From Pelobacter propionicus DSM 2379 (lineage in GTDB: Bacteria; Desulfobacterota; Desulfuromonadia; Geobacterales; Pseudopelobacteraceae): a stretch of 64,000 bases of DNA. The DNA lies in contig NC_008609.1 of the NCBI RefSeq assembly GCF_000015045.1, positions 186,001-250,000 on the forward strand, read 5' to 3'. This document shows, in pieces, positions 18,000 to 25,796 of this stretch. A model generated the notes under the pieces. The model had not been told where the DNA came from. It saw only the letters and a list, made by a program, of their open reading frames with translations, and made no database searches. Numbering within the stretch: the first letter of the stretch is position 1; each line of letters starts with the position of its first letter. A program made the translations under genes and the position numbers.

Positions 18000-18200
18000 A
18001 TGAAAATCTATCGTACCGGCACGTTGCCCCCCGACCTTAAATCCTTCTCAAGTGAGAAAAGGCATGAAGACCTGAAAGAGGCCCTGCATGCCATCGCCTC
18101 ACTGTTGCTGATCGCGGCCATGCTTTTCATGTTCATGATTGCCGCAGCAGCGCCTGAACCTCAGGTTCATCCTGTGGGGTGGGAGGAGGTGCGAGGATGA
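18000..18200 (+). CDS. small membrane protein, 66 aa
   Basis: The protein has a charged N-terminal half and one hydrophobic helix (about residues 30-50). The start at 18000 follows AAAGGAGAT. The stop overlaps the next ATG (ATGA), so the two are coupled. No family recognised. Confidence 0.6.
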   Translation: MKIYRTGTLPPDLKSFSSEKRHEDLKEALHAIASLLLIAAMLFMFMIAAAAPEPQVHPVGWEEVRG

Positions 18201-18466
18201 CGGAGCCAACCATTGCCATCTATACGGAAGAGGAGACTGGCCCGTCTGATGCTGTTGTGAATGAGGTCAACCTCTCGTTGCACGGAGCCAATCGGGTTCT
18301 GGAACGTGACATCCCTCTGGAAGCTCTCGAAGGTGTTCGTCATCTTCTGCCTCTCCTCAACACGAAACCACTCAAATTCAGGTACAAGGGGGTTTTCGTC
18401 GTGGCCCGCCTGGTAAATGGTTCACCAAGAATCATCACCGCCTGGCGCCTACTTCCCCCCTCGTAG
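18197..18466 (+). CDS. DUF4258-like small protein
   Basis: The 89-residue protein, with LHGANRVLERDIPLEAL followed by a KFRYKGVFVVARL strand and IITAW near the end, follows the His-Ala-x-x-R...R-x-I pattern of the DUF4258/RelE-like superfamily. Some members are predicted mRNA interferases. The ATG overlaps the stop of the small membrane protein gene. No antitoxin partner is apparent, so a toxin role is not claimed. Confidence 0.5.
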   Translation: MTEPTIAIYTEEETGPSDAVVNEVNLSLHGANRVLERDIPLEALEGVRHLLPLLNTKPLKFRYKGVFVVARLVNGSPRIITAWRLLPPS

Positions 18467-18500
18467 ATGTCTTAGTAGGACAGCGAAATTAACCATCACC

Positions 18501-18565
18501 CTTGGCGGGATGCATGTCATCTCCGCAAAGGAGAGGTAACCCGCCGTCATTACAAGGAGGCATCC
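18501..18565 (+). promoter_or_regulatory. structured leader G
   Basis: A long hairpin has outer arms GGCGGG (18504-18509) and CCCGCC (18540-18545) and an inner CTCC (18521-18524) / GGAG (18530-18533). The ribosome site AAGGAGG (18554-18560) lies 8 bases outside the stem. The inner CTCC could alternatively reach it, but pairing is shorter here than in the other leaders. Confidence 0.5.
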
Positions 18566-18979
18566 ATGAGTCCTAAAATCCCACGTCCCAAGGCTGTTCC
18601 CGGCTTCACCATCGAACGCCGGTCTGCCTGCGGGAAAATTTACACTACCGTCACCCTGTCCCCCTCGACAGCTACGCCAATGGAAGTCTTCATCCGTTTC
18701 GGCAAGGCCGGAGGTTGTGGTTCTGCCATGGCCGATGGCATTGCTCGCCTGGTCTCCTACGGTCTCCGTTCGGGACTGGAGCCAGTCGATGCGTTCAAGG
18801 CTCTCACCGGCATAGGTTGTCATCTCGGGGCCAATACCTGCCTCAACTGCGTTGCCGAATCCATAGGCATCGTTTTGGAGCATCTGAAAACAGGGCGCGA
18901 TCTCAACGACCTCATCGAGGAAGCTGACTTCGCGGCACTTAACCAAATCGGACAAGGAGCTGATCACCATGAAATATAG
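18566..18979 (+). CDS. TSCPD-domain-like protein
   Basis: The 137-residue protein has MEVFIRFGKAGGCGSA near residue 39 and a late Cys pair TCLNCVAESIG near 92. Together these match the TSCPD domain found at the C terminus of B12-dependent ribonucleotide reductases and as stand-alone proteins. The domain's role is unsettled; it may bind metal or nucleic acid. It is just upstream of, and overlaps by 11 bases, the MoxR-like ATPase gene, so it is part of that unit. Confidence 0.5.
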   Translation: MSPKIPRPKAVPGFTIERRSACGKIYTTVTLSPSTATPMEVFIRFGKAGGCGSAMADGIARLVSYGLRSGLEPVDAFKALTGIGCHLGANTCLNCVAESIGIVLEHLKTGRDLNDLIEEADFAALNQIGQGADHHEI

Positions 18980-19892
18980 CATCAAGGACATCTTCAATAT
19001 TCCCGTGAAAGAGAGTCTCTGCGTAGAAGGTCGGCCTCAGACCGACAACCCCTTCATCCCTGAAGTTGACAGCGACTATGTGTTCAGGAAGGAAATCCTG
19101 TCGGATGTACTTTCCTGGTACATGATGGGCGCCAACGACGGTCTGTACCTGACCGGTCCGACCGGCAGCGGCAAGTCTTCGATCGTTTTGCAGACCGCCG
19201 CCCGGCTCAATATACCGGTCATGGTCGTCACAGGGCACAGCAGACTCGAAACCCCGGAACTTGTGGGGCATCACGTAATTGTCAACAACTCGATGGAGTA
19301 TGTCTACGGACCGCTAGCCATGGCCATGAAGGAAGGTCACTGGTTCCTGCTGGACGAGATCGACTTGCTCGATCCCGCAACTGCAGCAGGTTTGAACGGC
19401 ATAGTCGAAGGAAGACCCCTCACCATTCCGGAAAAGGGTGGTGAAGTCATCAAACCGGCACCGGGCTTTCGTTTTATTGCGACAGCCAACACCGCCGGCA
19501 GCGGTGATCGCTCAGGTCTCTATCAAGGGACCTTACGGCAGAACGGCGCATTTCTGGATCGCTTCTGGATGGTTGAAGTCGACTACCCTGACGAAGTCCA
19601 GGAAAGACAGATTCTGGCCAAAGCCATGCCCAGTCTGGCTGATACGGTCAGGGAAGCGCTGGTATCGTATGCCAACGAAATCCGCAAACTCTTCATCAAA
19701 GGGGAAATAGAAGTCACCTTCTCCACCAGAACCCTCGTCAGATGGGCGAAGCTTGTGTATCTCTTCCGCCCGGCATCTGCCGAAGGGAAAAACCCGATCA
19801 TCCATGCTCTCGACCGTGCTCTCGGGTACCGAGCAGAGCCGGAAAGCCGCGAGGCGTTGCACGAACTGGCGCAACGCGTCTTCGGCGGATAG
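18969..19892 (+). CDS. MoxR/CobS-like AAA+ ATPase
   Basis: The 307-residue AAA+ protein has Walker A GPTGSGKSS near 63-71, Walker B WFLLDEIDLL near 125-133, a sensor 1 ATANTAG near 174 and a sensor region with GAFLDRFW. It resembles CobS, the ATPase of cobaltochelatase, and MoxR proteins, which remodel VWA-domain partners. The CobT-like VWA protein three genes downstream is the expected partner. The SD AAGGAG lies within the preceding gene. Confidence 0.85.
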   Translation: MKYSIKDIFNIPVKESLCVEGRPQTDNPFIPEVDSDYVFRKEILSDVLSWYMMGANDGLYLTGPTGSGKSSIVLQTAARLNIPVMVVTGHSRLETPELVGHHVIVNNSMEYVYGPLAMAMKEGHWFLLDEIDLLDPATAAGLNGIVEGRPLTIPEKGGEVIKPAPGFRFIATANTAGSGDRSGLYQGTLRQNGAFLDRFWMVEVDYPDEVQERQILAKAMPSLADTVREALVSYANEIRKLFIKGEIEVTFSTRTLVRWAKLVYLFRPASAEGKNPIIHALDRALGYRAEPESREALHELAQRVFGG

Positions 19893-19902
19893 GGGGTGCT
19901 GC

Positions 19903-20235
19903 ATGGCATTACGACAGCATCTTCACCTCCAGTGCAACACTGCGGCTGGCGGCAAGTTCTGGATCGCCCAGATTCATGACGATCCGCCACGGGTAACGGT
20001 CAACTGGGGGCCAACGCGAAGCCAGGGGCAGACGAAGTCTTATGACGTCAACTCAATGTCCGAGGCGTTCACGTTCGTTTCCAAGAAGAAGAAGGAAAAG
20101 CTGGCCAAAGGGTACTACGAAGTCGCTTCATCGCCGCCTCGTGAACCTGTTCAGCCAACACCCCGGAAACAGACCGACAAAACAATCATGAAGGATCTCA
20201 TGTCCGGTGCAGACACCAAGGACTGGTTCTTCTAA
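19903..20235 (+). CDS. WGR-domain-like protein, 110 aa
   Basis: A start at 19903 is preferred because the AGGGGGTG site lies just upstream and the stop of the ATPase gene is 11 bases before. The pattern FWIAQIHDD, then VNWGPTRSQGQTKSYD, then KKKEKLAKGYYE fits the WGR domain, which binds DNA or nucleic-acid partners (as in PARP1 and MolR). The family Trp-Gly-Arg is Trp-Gly-Pro here. A Pro/Lys-rich tail ends in WFF, like the end of the DUF3150 protein encoded next. Confidence 0.55.
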   Translation: MALRQHLHLQCNTAAGGKFWIAQIHDDPPRVTVNWGPTRSQGQTKSYDVNSMSEAFTFVSKKKKEKLAKGYYEVASSPPREPVQPTPRKQTDKTIMKDLMSGADTKDWFF

Positions 20236-20240
20236 TGCCC

Positions 20241-20312
20241 TTCAGGGGAGGCCTTCTCCCTGTTGGGGGCCTCCCTTGATCACACCATCAAACTGATCAA
20301 AGGAGAATGAAC
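20241..20312 (+). promoter_or_regulatory. structured leader H
   Basis: A strong hairpin is formed by GGGAGGCC (20246-20253) and GGCCTCCC (20268-20275). In its loop TTCTCC (20254-20259) is perfectly complementary to the ribosome site GGAGAA (20302-20307). It may also act as a terminator for the upstream unit, though no T-run follows. Confidence 0.55.
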
Positions 20313-21197
20313 ATGAACGAAATACTTTCAAAGCTGGTAGTTGTGTCCCTGTCCATTTCACTCTGGACTGGCCGGAAGAAACTCTCGCCGGAAGACCTTG
20401 GGCTCGACTTTTCCAAACTCCCTCCCGAAAAATTGGCCACTCTCGGTAGCAAGAAGATCTGCGACCCGGAAAAACTCGCCGTATTCAGTGCCCTGAAGCG
20501 TCGTGCCGAACGGCAGTGTGAAGCGGTAGGAGTCAGATTCCTCGGTGGCTATGCCATACCGGAGGATAAGGCCGACGAGGTGATGAAGATCCTCGACGGT
20601 GTCCGGGATGAGTTTGAGAAGGAGAAGCAGGAATTTCTGTCGGAGTACGACCGCAGTCTGAGGGAATGGATTGATGCTAACCCCGAATGGGCAGCCATCA
20701 TCGAAAAGGGAGTAGAACCAGCATCAACAGCGGCACGTCGTCTGGGCTTCGCAGTCCAGGCGTTCAAGGTCAAGAACATCGACGGACTGGATAAGGGGCT
20801 GAACGAACATGCCAGTACCCTGTCAGAACGGCTGATCTATGAAATCAATCAACAAGCCAGGCAAGCCTGGGAGGAGTCGTACAAGGGACGCCCTTCCGTA
20901 ACCCGGAAAGCGCTACGCCCGATCAAGTCCATGCTCGAAAAACTGCGTGGTCTTGAGTTCCTCTCTCCCTACCTGCTCACTCTGGCAGTCCAGGTTGAAG
21001 AAGTACTGGCCTCATTGCCAAAGAGCGGTCCCATTGAAGGACGGAATCTGACCTCTCTTATCGGGATATTGCATGTCCTCGGTGATTTGCCGCTGGATGA
21101 AGTCCCGGCAGAGGAAGAAGACGAGGTCGCCGAAACCATCCTTCTCGAAACCAGATCCGCTGAGCCGGTAAGCTTGCCCAGCGAATGGTTTTTCTAG
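20313..21197 (+). CDS. DUF3150 protein
   Basis: The 294-residue mostly helical protein (KKLSPEDLGLD near the N terminus, long coiled-coil-like middle) matches DUF3150. That family regularly accompanies CobS-like ATPases and CobT-like VWA proteins in plasmids and phages. The ATG at 20313 is chosen over 20307 because AGGAGA then has a normal 6-base spacing. The C terminus, PSEWFF, resembles the KDWFF end of the WGR protein, so both may present the same short tail to a shared partner. Function unknown. Confidence 0.6.
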   Translation: MNEILSKLVVVSLSISLWTGRKKLSPEDLGLDFSKLPPEKLATLGSKKICDPEKLAVFSALKRRAERQCEAVGVRFLGGYAIPEDKADEVMKILDGVRDEFEKEKQEFLSEYDRSLREWIDANPEWAAIIEKGVEPASTAARRLGFAVQAFKVKNIDGLDKGLNEHASTLSERLIYEINQQARQAWEESYKGRPSVTRKALRPIKSMLEKLRGLEFLSPYLLTLAVQVEEVLASLPKSGPIEGRNLTSLIGILHVLGDLPLDEVPAEEEDEVAETILLETRSAEPVSLPSEWFF

Positions 21198-21206
21198 GAG
21201 GCCGCC

Positions 21207-22925
21207 ATGAAACACACGACACTGCCCCTGGTTGCCAAGGCACTCGGGGAAAAATACGACATTCAGGTACAGATCTCCGGCGACCAGGCATACACCAACG
21301 GAAGGATTATCAATCTTCCGTCCCTGCCGGACAGCAAAGAGGCTGCACTGCTTGCCCGTGGCTATATCGACCACGAGAGCGCCCACATCCGGTTCACGGA
21401 TTTCAGCGTTAAAAGCAGTACCTCCATGCACAAGTGCCTGACAAACATCCTTGAAGACATCCGTATCGAGAAGATGATGGGAGCGAAGTATCCCGGTTGC
21501 CGGTCGAATCTGAAAGATCTGGCCGAGCATTTGAAGCAACAGGGGAGTTTTACACCGTCACTTCAAGACCCTCCGCAGACCCTACTGTCATGGCTATGCG
21601 CCAGGGGGCGGCTGACCTTGAATCAGGACTTCAGTGACATCCTTGCCATGACCAGCAGTACGGTCAACGGTTTTCTTGGCACCGGATACAAAAGGTTGCT
21701 GGATCTGACCGAGAGAATTCCGAATCTCGTCTCCACCAGGGACTCACAATCCATGGCGGAGGAGATCCTACGGTTGATCCGTGATGAAAAACAGCAACAG
21801 GAGCAGGAACGGAAACGTCAGCAAGACGAGAAGACGAAAACCACCTGCGGCTCTGATGAGTCAAAACCTGATGGCAGTTCCGATGATCAGGAAGAAAACA
21901 ATCAGACATCCGGCACTGACCAGCAGTCAGGGCAACCGGAACAGGGTGCCGGTGGTTCATCACCCGATAGTGATAGCACCGGTACTGCAGCTGGTAATGA
22001 TTCTCAGTCCCAAGCTGCAACCAATCCATCGCCTTCTGTTCCCAAGAGTGGTTCCGGTGGGCAATTGGATGGTAATCCCGAAGCCCTTCAGGAAATGCTC
22101 GATTGTGATCCTGGCGGGTTTGGCGATGTCGGTGAAATTCTCAAACAGGAACTGATAACGGAGGGTGAGACTGTCGGCAATCGGGGTGGTGTTCTGCTTC
22201 CACCGGAGGCCTCTCTTCGCACCTTTCCCATCGATATTCATGAAATCAGAAGACATACGGCGCTGCTCAGAGCCCGGCTCAGCGGATTAATCCAGGCAAG
22301 CCGGCTGAGGAGACGTCATGCACGCCGCACCGGTAGCAAGATTGATAACCGGGTGGTGCATCGTCTCGCATTACACGACACCAGGCTGTTTCTGCATCAG
22401 GAGGAGAAGACGGAGGTCAATACCGCCATCATGATTCTCGTGGACAGAAGCGGGAGTATGCAACACCAGAAGATCGAGGTGGCAACGAAAACCGCCTTTG
22501 TCGTCGCTGAAGCACTTGATTCCATCCCCGGCTGTTTTGCCGCTGTTGCCGCTTTTCCAGTTGGCAACAGCGAAGGGGTAGCACCTCTGGTGCGGTTTGG
22601 AGAGCGTCCCTGCTCGTCCAGATTCGGAATGACGGCAGGCGGCGGCACACCTTTGGCCCAGGCGCTGTACTGGTCTGGGGTTGAATTGCTCAAAAGAGAG
22701 GAACCACGGAAAATCCTGCTCACCGTCACTGACGGCGAACCAGATGACCGGCGTACCTCCAAGAGGGCAATCAAGTGGTTATTGGAGCAAGGCATTGAGC
22801 CCATGGGGCTTGGTATCTGCGAGGAGTCGGTTCGTACGCTCTTCCCGACCAACGGCGTCGTCTATAGCGTCGAAGAATTGCCACCTGCACTTTTTGGAAT
22901 GCTGCAAGACAAGTTGATCCATTGA
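21207..22925 (+). CDS. CobT-like VWA-domain protein
   Basis: The 572-residue protein has an N-terminal domain with DHESAHIRF near 55-63, reminiscent of a metalloprotease-like His/Glu motif found in CobT homologues. A Gln/Ser/Asp-rich low-complexity linker runs from about 190 to 290. The C-terminal VWA domain has MIDAS residues DRSGSM near 413, the Thr in GGGTPLAQ and the Asp in VTDGEPDD near 509. CobT-type proteins form chaperone-like complexes with CobS ATPases. Corrin biosynthesis genes are absent, so a metal chelatase role is unlikely. Confidence 0.8.
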   Translation: MKHTTLPLVAKALGEKYDIQVQISGDQAYTNGRIINLPSLPDSKEAALLARGYIDHESAHIRFTDFSVKSSTSMHKCLTNILEDIRIEKMMGAKYPGCRSNLKDLAEHLKQQGSFTPSLQDPPQTLLSWLCARGRLTLNQDFSDILAMTSSTVNGFLGTGYKRLLDLTERIPNLVSTRDSQSMAEEILRLIRDEKQQQEQERKRQQDEKTKTTCGSDESKPDGSSDDQEENNQTSGTDQQSGQPEQGAGGSSPDSDSTGTAAGNDSQSQAATNPSPSVPKSGSGGQLDGNPEALQEMLDCDPGGFGDVGEILKQELITEGETVGNRGGVLLPPEASLRTFPIDIHEIRRHTALLRARLSGLIQASRLRRRHARRTGSKIDNRVVHRLALHDTRLFLHQEEKTEVNTAIMILVDRSGSMQHQKIEVATKTAFVVAEALDSIPGCFAAVAAFPVGNSEGVAPLVRFGERPCSSRFGMTAGGGTPLAQALYWSGVELLKREEPRKILLTVTDGEPDDRRTSKRAIKWLLEQGIEPMGLGICEESVRTLFPTNGVVYSVEELPPALFGMLQDKLIH

Positions 22926-22935
22926 AACTATTAAC

Positions 22936-22998
22936 CCCACGGGAGGCTCCTCCCGGAAGGGGCGCCTCCCTGACATCACGTTACAAGGAGGCTTGAAG
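22936..22998 (+). promoter_or_regulatory. structured leader I
   Basis: GGGAGGC (22941-22947), a CTCCCGGAAGGGG hairpin, GCCTCCC (22964-22970) and ribosome site GGAGGC (22987-22992). The middle element pairs perfectly with both the first and the last, and all three have changed together relative to leaders B, C and J. Confidence 0.65.
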
Positions 22999-23394
22999 AT
23001 GAAAAAACTTATTATTCCTGTTCACGACAGCAGTGAGTTCTTTTCCGAAAATGCTGACTATGCCGTCATCGAGCTTGATGCAGCTCTCATTGAGCGGATC
23101 AGGAAGCTGGCGGTGGTCGTGAAACAGATGAAGGCCTACAAGATCAGCGAATTCAACTGCACCTGTGATTTCATGACCGCCGACTGGGACGCCGAGCCGG
23201 ATAACGGCAAAGTCGCTCTGAAGGAATTCGAGGGGCGTATGGAGTGTTCCACTCTGAACGTCACCGACAGTGATTTCTTCTGGTCGGGCTACTACAAACA
23301 CACCGATGTCCGGTGGGAAACCGACACGGTGCTGATCAAGTCGCTCGACGAAACTGACATCATGGATGAACGGGAAGAGTGCGTAATTTCCTGA
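22999..23394 (+). CDS. hypothetical protein, 131 aa
   Basis: This acidic soluble protein begins MKKLIIPVHD. The ATG at 22999 follows AAGGAGGC; a TTG two codons earlier is less likely. It contains several Trp and Cys residues in its second half and no recognised motif. It is typical of accessory ORFs of large conjugative elements. Confidence 0.6.
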   Translation: MKKLIIPVHDSSEFFSENADYAVIELDAALIERIRKLAVVVKQMKAYKISEFNCTCDFMTADWDAEPDNGKVALKEFEGRMECSTLNVTDSDFFWSGYYKHTDVRWETDTVLIKSLDETDIMDEREECVIS

Positions 23395-23406
23395 TCATTA
23401 TTTGCC

Positions 23407-23478
23407 AACCCCACCGGGGAGACACGTCTCCCTACGGGGGAACTATCTCCCCGCACCATCAAGTAAAGGAGACAGACC
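23407..23478 (+). promoter_or_regulatory. structured leader J
   Basis: GGGGAGACA (23416-23424), GTCTCCC (23426-23432), TACGGGGG, TCTCCCC (23446-23452) and ribosome site AGGAGACAG (23467-23475). GTCTCC pairs perfectly with GGAGAC of the ribosome site. GGGGAGA pairs with TCTCCCC around a CCC-TAC-GGG hairpin. Confidence 0.65.
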
Positions 23479-24177
23479 ATGGCAGACTACTATTCACAGG
23501 CAGTATTCCAACCTTCGATCCCCAAGCACCTCATCACCGACGAGGACCGGCGCTTCATTGAGGCGTTCAGCATCACCTTTGAAACCGACGGCGAGGATAA
23601 TTTCTATCTCTACGCGGATGAGTGGTGCTGCAATGGTTACCTCGATCCGGAGGAGCCCGGCGGTGAAGAGATCGAACTCACTGAGGAAGATCTTCTCAAC
23701 CGGTTCCAGGAGATCATCCGCCGTTCCAACGGCGAACTCCCCTGGATCTCCAAGGAGAGCGCCTACACCTGCTCGAAGATGCGCCCTGATGGCTACGGCG
23801 GCGGTGCGATATTCATCACTGCCGACGATATCCAGTACTGTTTCACCGGCCAATGGCTGGAACAGCGGATCAGTGAAGTGGAAACCGGCGACATAGGCCC
23901 GGGAACGGACGATCCGCCCCCAGCCAGGCCGGTTGTAGGGGTCATCATCGAAGGTGGTCTGGTGCAAAGCGTGGTCAGCACGGCACCGGAGCAACTCCCG
24001 GTCCTGGATCTGGTCATCCTCGATTACGACGTCGAGGGGGCCGATGCTGATGAGTTGCTCCATGTTTCCCAGGGGGATGGGGCATCAGCTCAGGCGGTCG
24101 GCAGGATCGAACAGATCACCCAGTCCGACATCGACCTTTCCACGGTGTTCGGCCAGATGCTGCAGAGGGGGTGGTGA
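23479..24177 (+). CDS. hypothetical protein, 232 aa
   Basis: This acidic two-part protein has an N-terminal half of about 140 residues rich in Glu/Asp and aromatic residues, a Pro-rich hinge and a C-terminal half of hydrophobic strands with DLVILDYDVEG. A strong AGGAGACAG ribosome site precedes it. It is followed directly by the zinc-ribbon gene. No family recognised. Confidence 0.6.
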   Translation: MADYYSQAVFQPSIPKHLITDEDRRFIEAFSITFETDGEDNFYLYADEWCCNGYLDPEEPGGEEIELTEEDLLNRFQEIIRRSNGELPWISKESAYTCSKMRPDGYGGGAIFITADDIQYCFTGQWLEQRISEVETGDIGPGTDDPPPARPVVGVIIEGGLVQSVVSTAPEQLPVLDLVILDYDVEGADADELLHVSQGDGASAQAVGRIEQITQSDIDLSTVFGQMLQRGW

Positions 24178-24179
24178 CC

Positions 24180-24701
24180 ATGTGCCCTCTCACCCGACAG
24201 ACTGACGAACCGACCAACGAGGAACGTGCCGGCAGAATCGACACGGTCATGCAGGCCTACTGCCTGACCCTCGAAAACCGGGATTTCGACGGCGACGAAG
24301 ACGACGTGAAGGACATGCTCACTGATCTGATGCACTTCTGTGAGCGGATGGAGATCGATTTTGAAGAGAATCTACGCGTCGCCCGCAATAACTACAACCA
24401 TGAACGACTCGCGGAACAAGGCGATACCGGCCAGTTCGGCTGCCCGGTGTGCGGCTGCTTTCTGGAAGTTACCCGCACCGACACCCTGTTGGGGATCGAC
24501 CGGGAACTGTACAACTGCCAGGAATGCGACGAGACCTTCATCCGGGAACTGAATGCCCCGCACAGCCCGCTCCAGCGAGCAGTCAAATGTGTCGACTGCG
24601 GCAACATGATTCCGCAGTCTTCAGCACGCATCTTTTACCAGCGGGACGACTACGCCCACTTCATCGGCGAGTGCTGCTGGGACGAACGGCTGCGTGACTG
24701 A
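24180..24701 (+). CDS. zinc-ribbon protein, 173 aa
   Basis: The N-terminal part is helical. The C-terminal half has Cys pairs CPVCGC, CQECDETF, CVDCGNM and GECCWDE, giving two likely zinc ribbons. Such proteins bind nucleic acid or protein partners. The ATG at 24180 lies two bases after the preceding stop and has a purine-rich GAGGGGG upstream. Function unknown. Confidence 0.6.
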   Translation: MCPLTRQTDEPTNEERAGRIDTVMQAYCLTLENRDFDGDEDDVKDMLTDLMHFCERMEIDFEENLRVARNNYNHERLAEQGDTGQFGCPVCGCFLEVTRTDTLLGIDRELYNCQECDETFIRELNAPHSPLQRAVKCVDCGNMIPQSSARIFYQRDDYAHFIGECCWDERLRD

Positions 24702-24715
24702 ACATGCATTCCCTG

Positions 24716-24780
24716 CCCACAGGGGGAGAACAATACCGCACTCCCTGTGGGGAGGAGTGTGCGAAAAGGAGACTATCACA
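24716..24780 (+). promoter_or_regulatory. structured leader K (divergent)
   Basis: GGGGGAG (24722-24728), a hairpin CTCCC-TGT-GGGGAG centred at 24747 and ribosome site AGGAGAC (24767-24773). It has the general architecture of the other leaders, but complementarity to the ribosome site is limited to CTCC/GGAG. Confidence 0.4.
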
Positions 24781-25191
24781 ATGGGCTATTACTACACCCT
24801 TTCCATCACGAGTTTCGAAGCAGACGACTGTGAAGCATGCCTGGCCGAAATCAGGGAAGCAGTTCCTGATATCGGCGACGACATGCGGATCGTTGACGGA
24901 ACGATCAATTTCGAGCCCGAGGAGTCGAACGGCAAGTGGCGCTCCGCCGAAGACATCGCCATCCCCATCATCAGACGCCATATTCGCACCGGCACAACGT
25001 GCCGGGTGGACTGGCAAGGTGAAGACGGAGAAATGGGTGGCGATCTGATCGGACGTGATCAGAGCTTCGGCATTGTCTATGAGCCACTGGCGGTAACCGA
25101 GGATGGACTGATTCCTCTGCATGAGGCAGTAGCCATGCTGGCGAGAAGTCCTGTCGAACCGCCCGGAACCGGTGTTAAATCAACAGCATAA
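24781..25191 (+). CDS. hypothetical protein, 136 aa
   Basis: This acidic soluble protein begins MGYYYTLSIT. The ATG follows AAAAGGAGAC. It contains a CEACLAEIREAV helix and a CRVDWQGEDGEM strand pair but no assigned fold. The next gene starts 12 bases later with its own AAAGGAGG, so they are probably co-transcribed. Confidence 0.6.
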   Translation: MGYYYTLSITSFEADDCEACLAEIREAVPDIGDDMRIVDGTINFEPEESNGKWRSAEDIAIPIIRRHIRTGTTCRVDWQGEDGEMGGDLIGRDQSFGIVYEPLAVTEDGLIPLHEAVAMLARSPVEPPGTGVKSTA

Positions 25192-25203
25192 AGGAGGATT
25201 GAC

Positions 25204-25719
25204 ATGACCTTGAACGCTACGTTGCAAGCGGCACGGGATATGGGCGTGCCGGAGCGTTACGCGGTAATGCGCCGACTGTCCTTCCTGCAGCCGCAGATCA
25301 AACATTTGGAGCGTGAAATCTGGGGAGCACGACGGCGAATGGAACGCAGTCACGACCCGCTGAGCAAAGCTCTAACCGAATCCTTCATCAGAGACCAGGA
25401 AAAGGAGTTGCGCCCCCTGAAAAGGGAGGCGAAGACGCTCCTCAACCATGTCAACGGCAAGGAGACGGTACAGGCGCCCGGCGGAATCAGCCCGGAGATG
25501 ATCGATCAGGCCCGGCAGTATCCCATAACCAGCATCATCGAATTCTCCAAGGGGCGGTATCGCTGTTGTCCGTTTCACGAGGACCGTAATCCGTCCATGG
25601 CCCTGTACGAAAACCATGTCCACTGTTTCGTCTGTAACCGGACCTGGGATTCGATCAGTGCCACGATGGCGCTGGATGGCGTGACTTTCCGGGAAGCCGT
25701 ACTGGCTCTCCAGAGCTGA
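25204..25719 (+). CDS. orphan DnaG-type (CHC2) zinc-finger protein
   Basis: The 171-residue protein has an N-terminal helical, Arg-rich half and a C-terminal CHC2-like zinc finger: YRCCPFHEDRNPSM, then VHCFVCNRTWDSI and ATMALDGVTFREAV. DnaG primases use this finger to read template DNA. The TOPRIM catalytic domain is absent and not encoded next door. It may be a template-recognition subunit or a regulator, so catalytic primase activity is not expected. Confidence 0.65.
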   Translation: MTLNATLQAARDMGVPERYAVMRRLSFLQPQIKHLEREIWGARRRMERSHDPLSKALTESFIRDQEKELRPLKREAKTLLNHVNGKETVQAPGGISPEMIDQARQYPITSIIEFSKGRYRCCPFHEDRNPSMALYENHVHCFVCNRTWDSISATMALDGVTFREAVLALQS

Positions 25720-25736
25720 AAATAATTTATTTCAAA

Positions 25737-25796
25737 CCCTTTGGGGGCGATGACTGCCCCCCAGGGGGAAGTCCGCCCCCGCTATCGGAGGAGGAC
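25737..25796 (+). promoter_or_regulatory. structured leader L
   Basis: GGGGGCG (25743-25749) and CGCCCCC (25774-25780) form an outer stem, with an inner CCCC/GGGG hairpin around 25757-25768. The ribosome site GGAGGAGG follows at 25787-25794. It matches the outer stem of leader E. Confidence 0.5.

Noticed and set aside
21207-22925. Cobaltochelatase subunit CobT in cobalamin synthesis
   Set aside because: No cob genes are present and the context is a mobile element; only the CobS-CobT-like architecture is retained.
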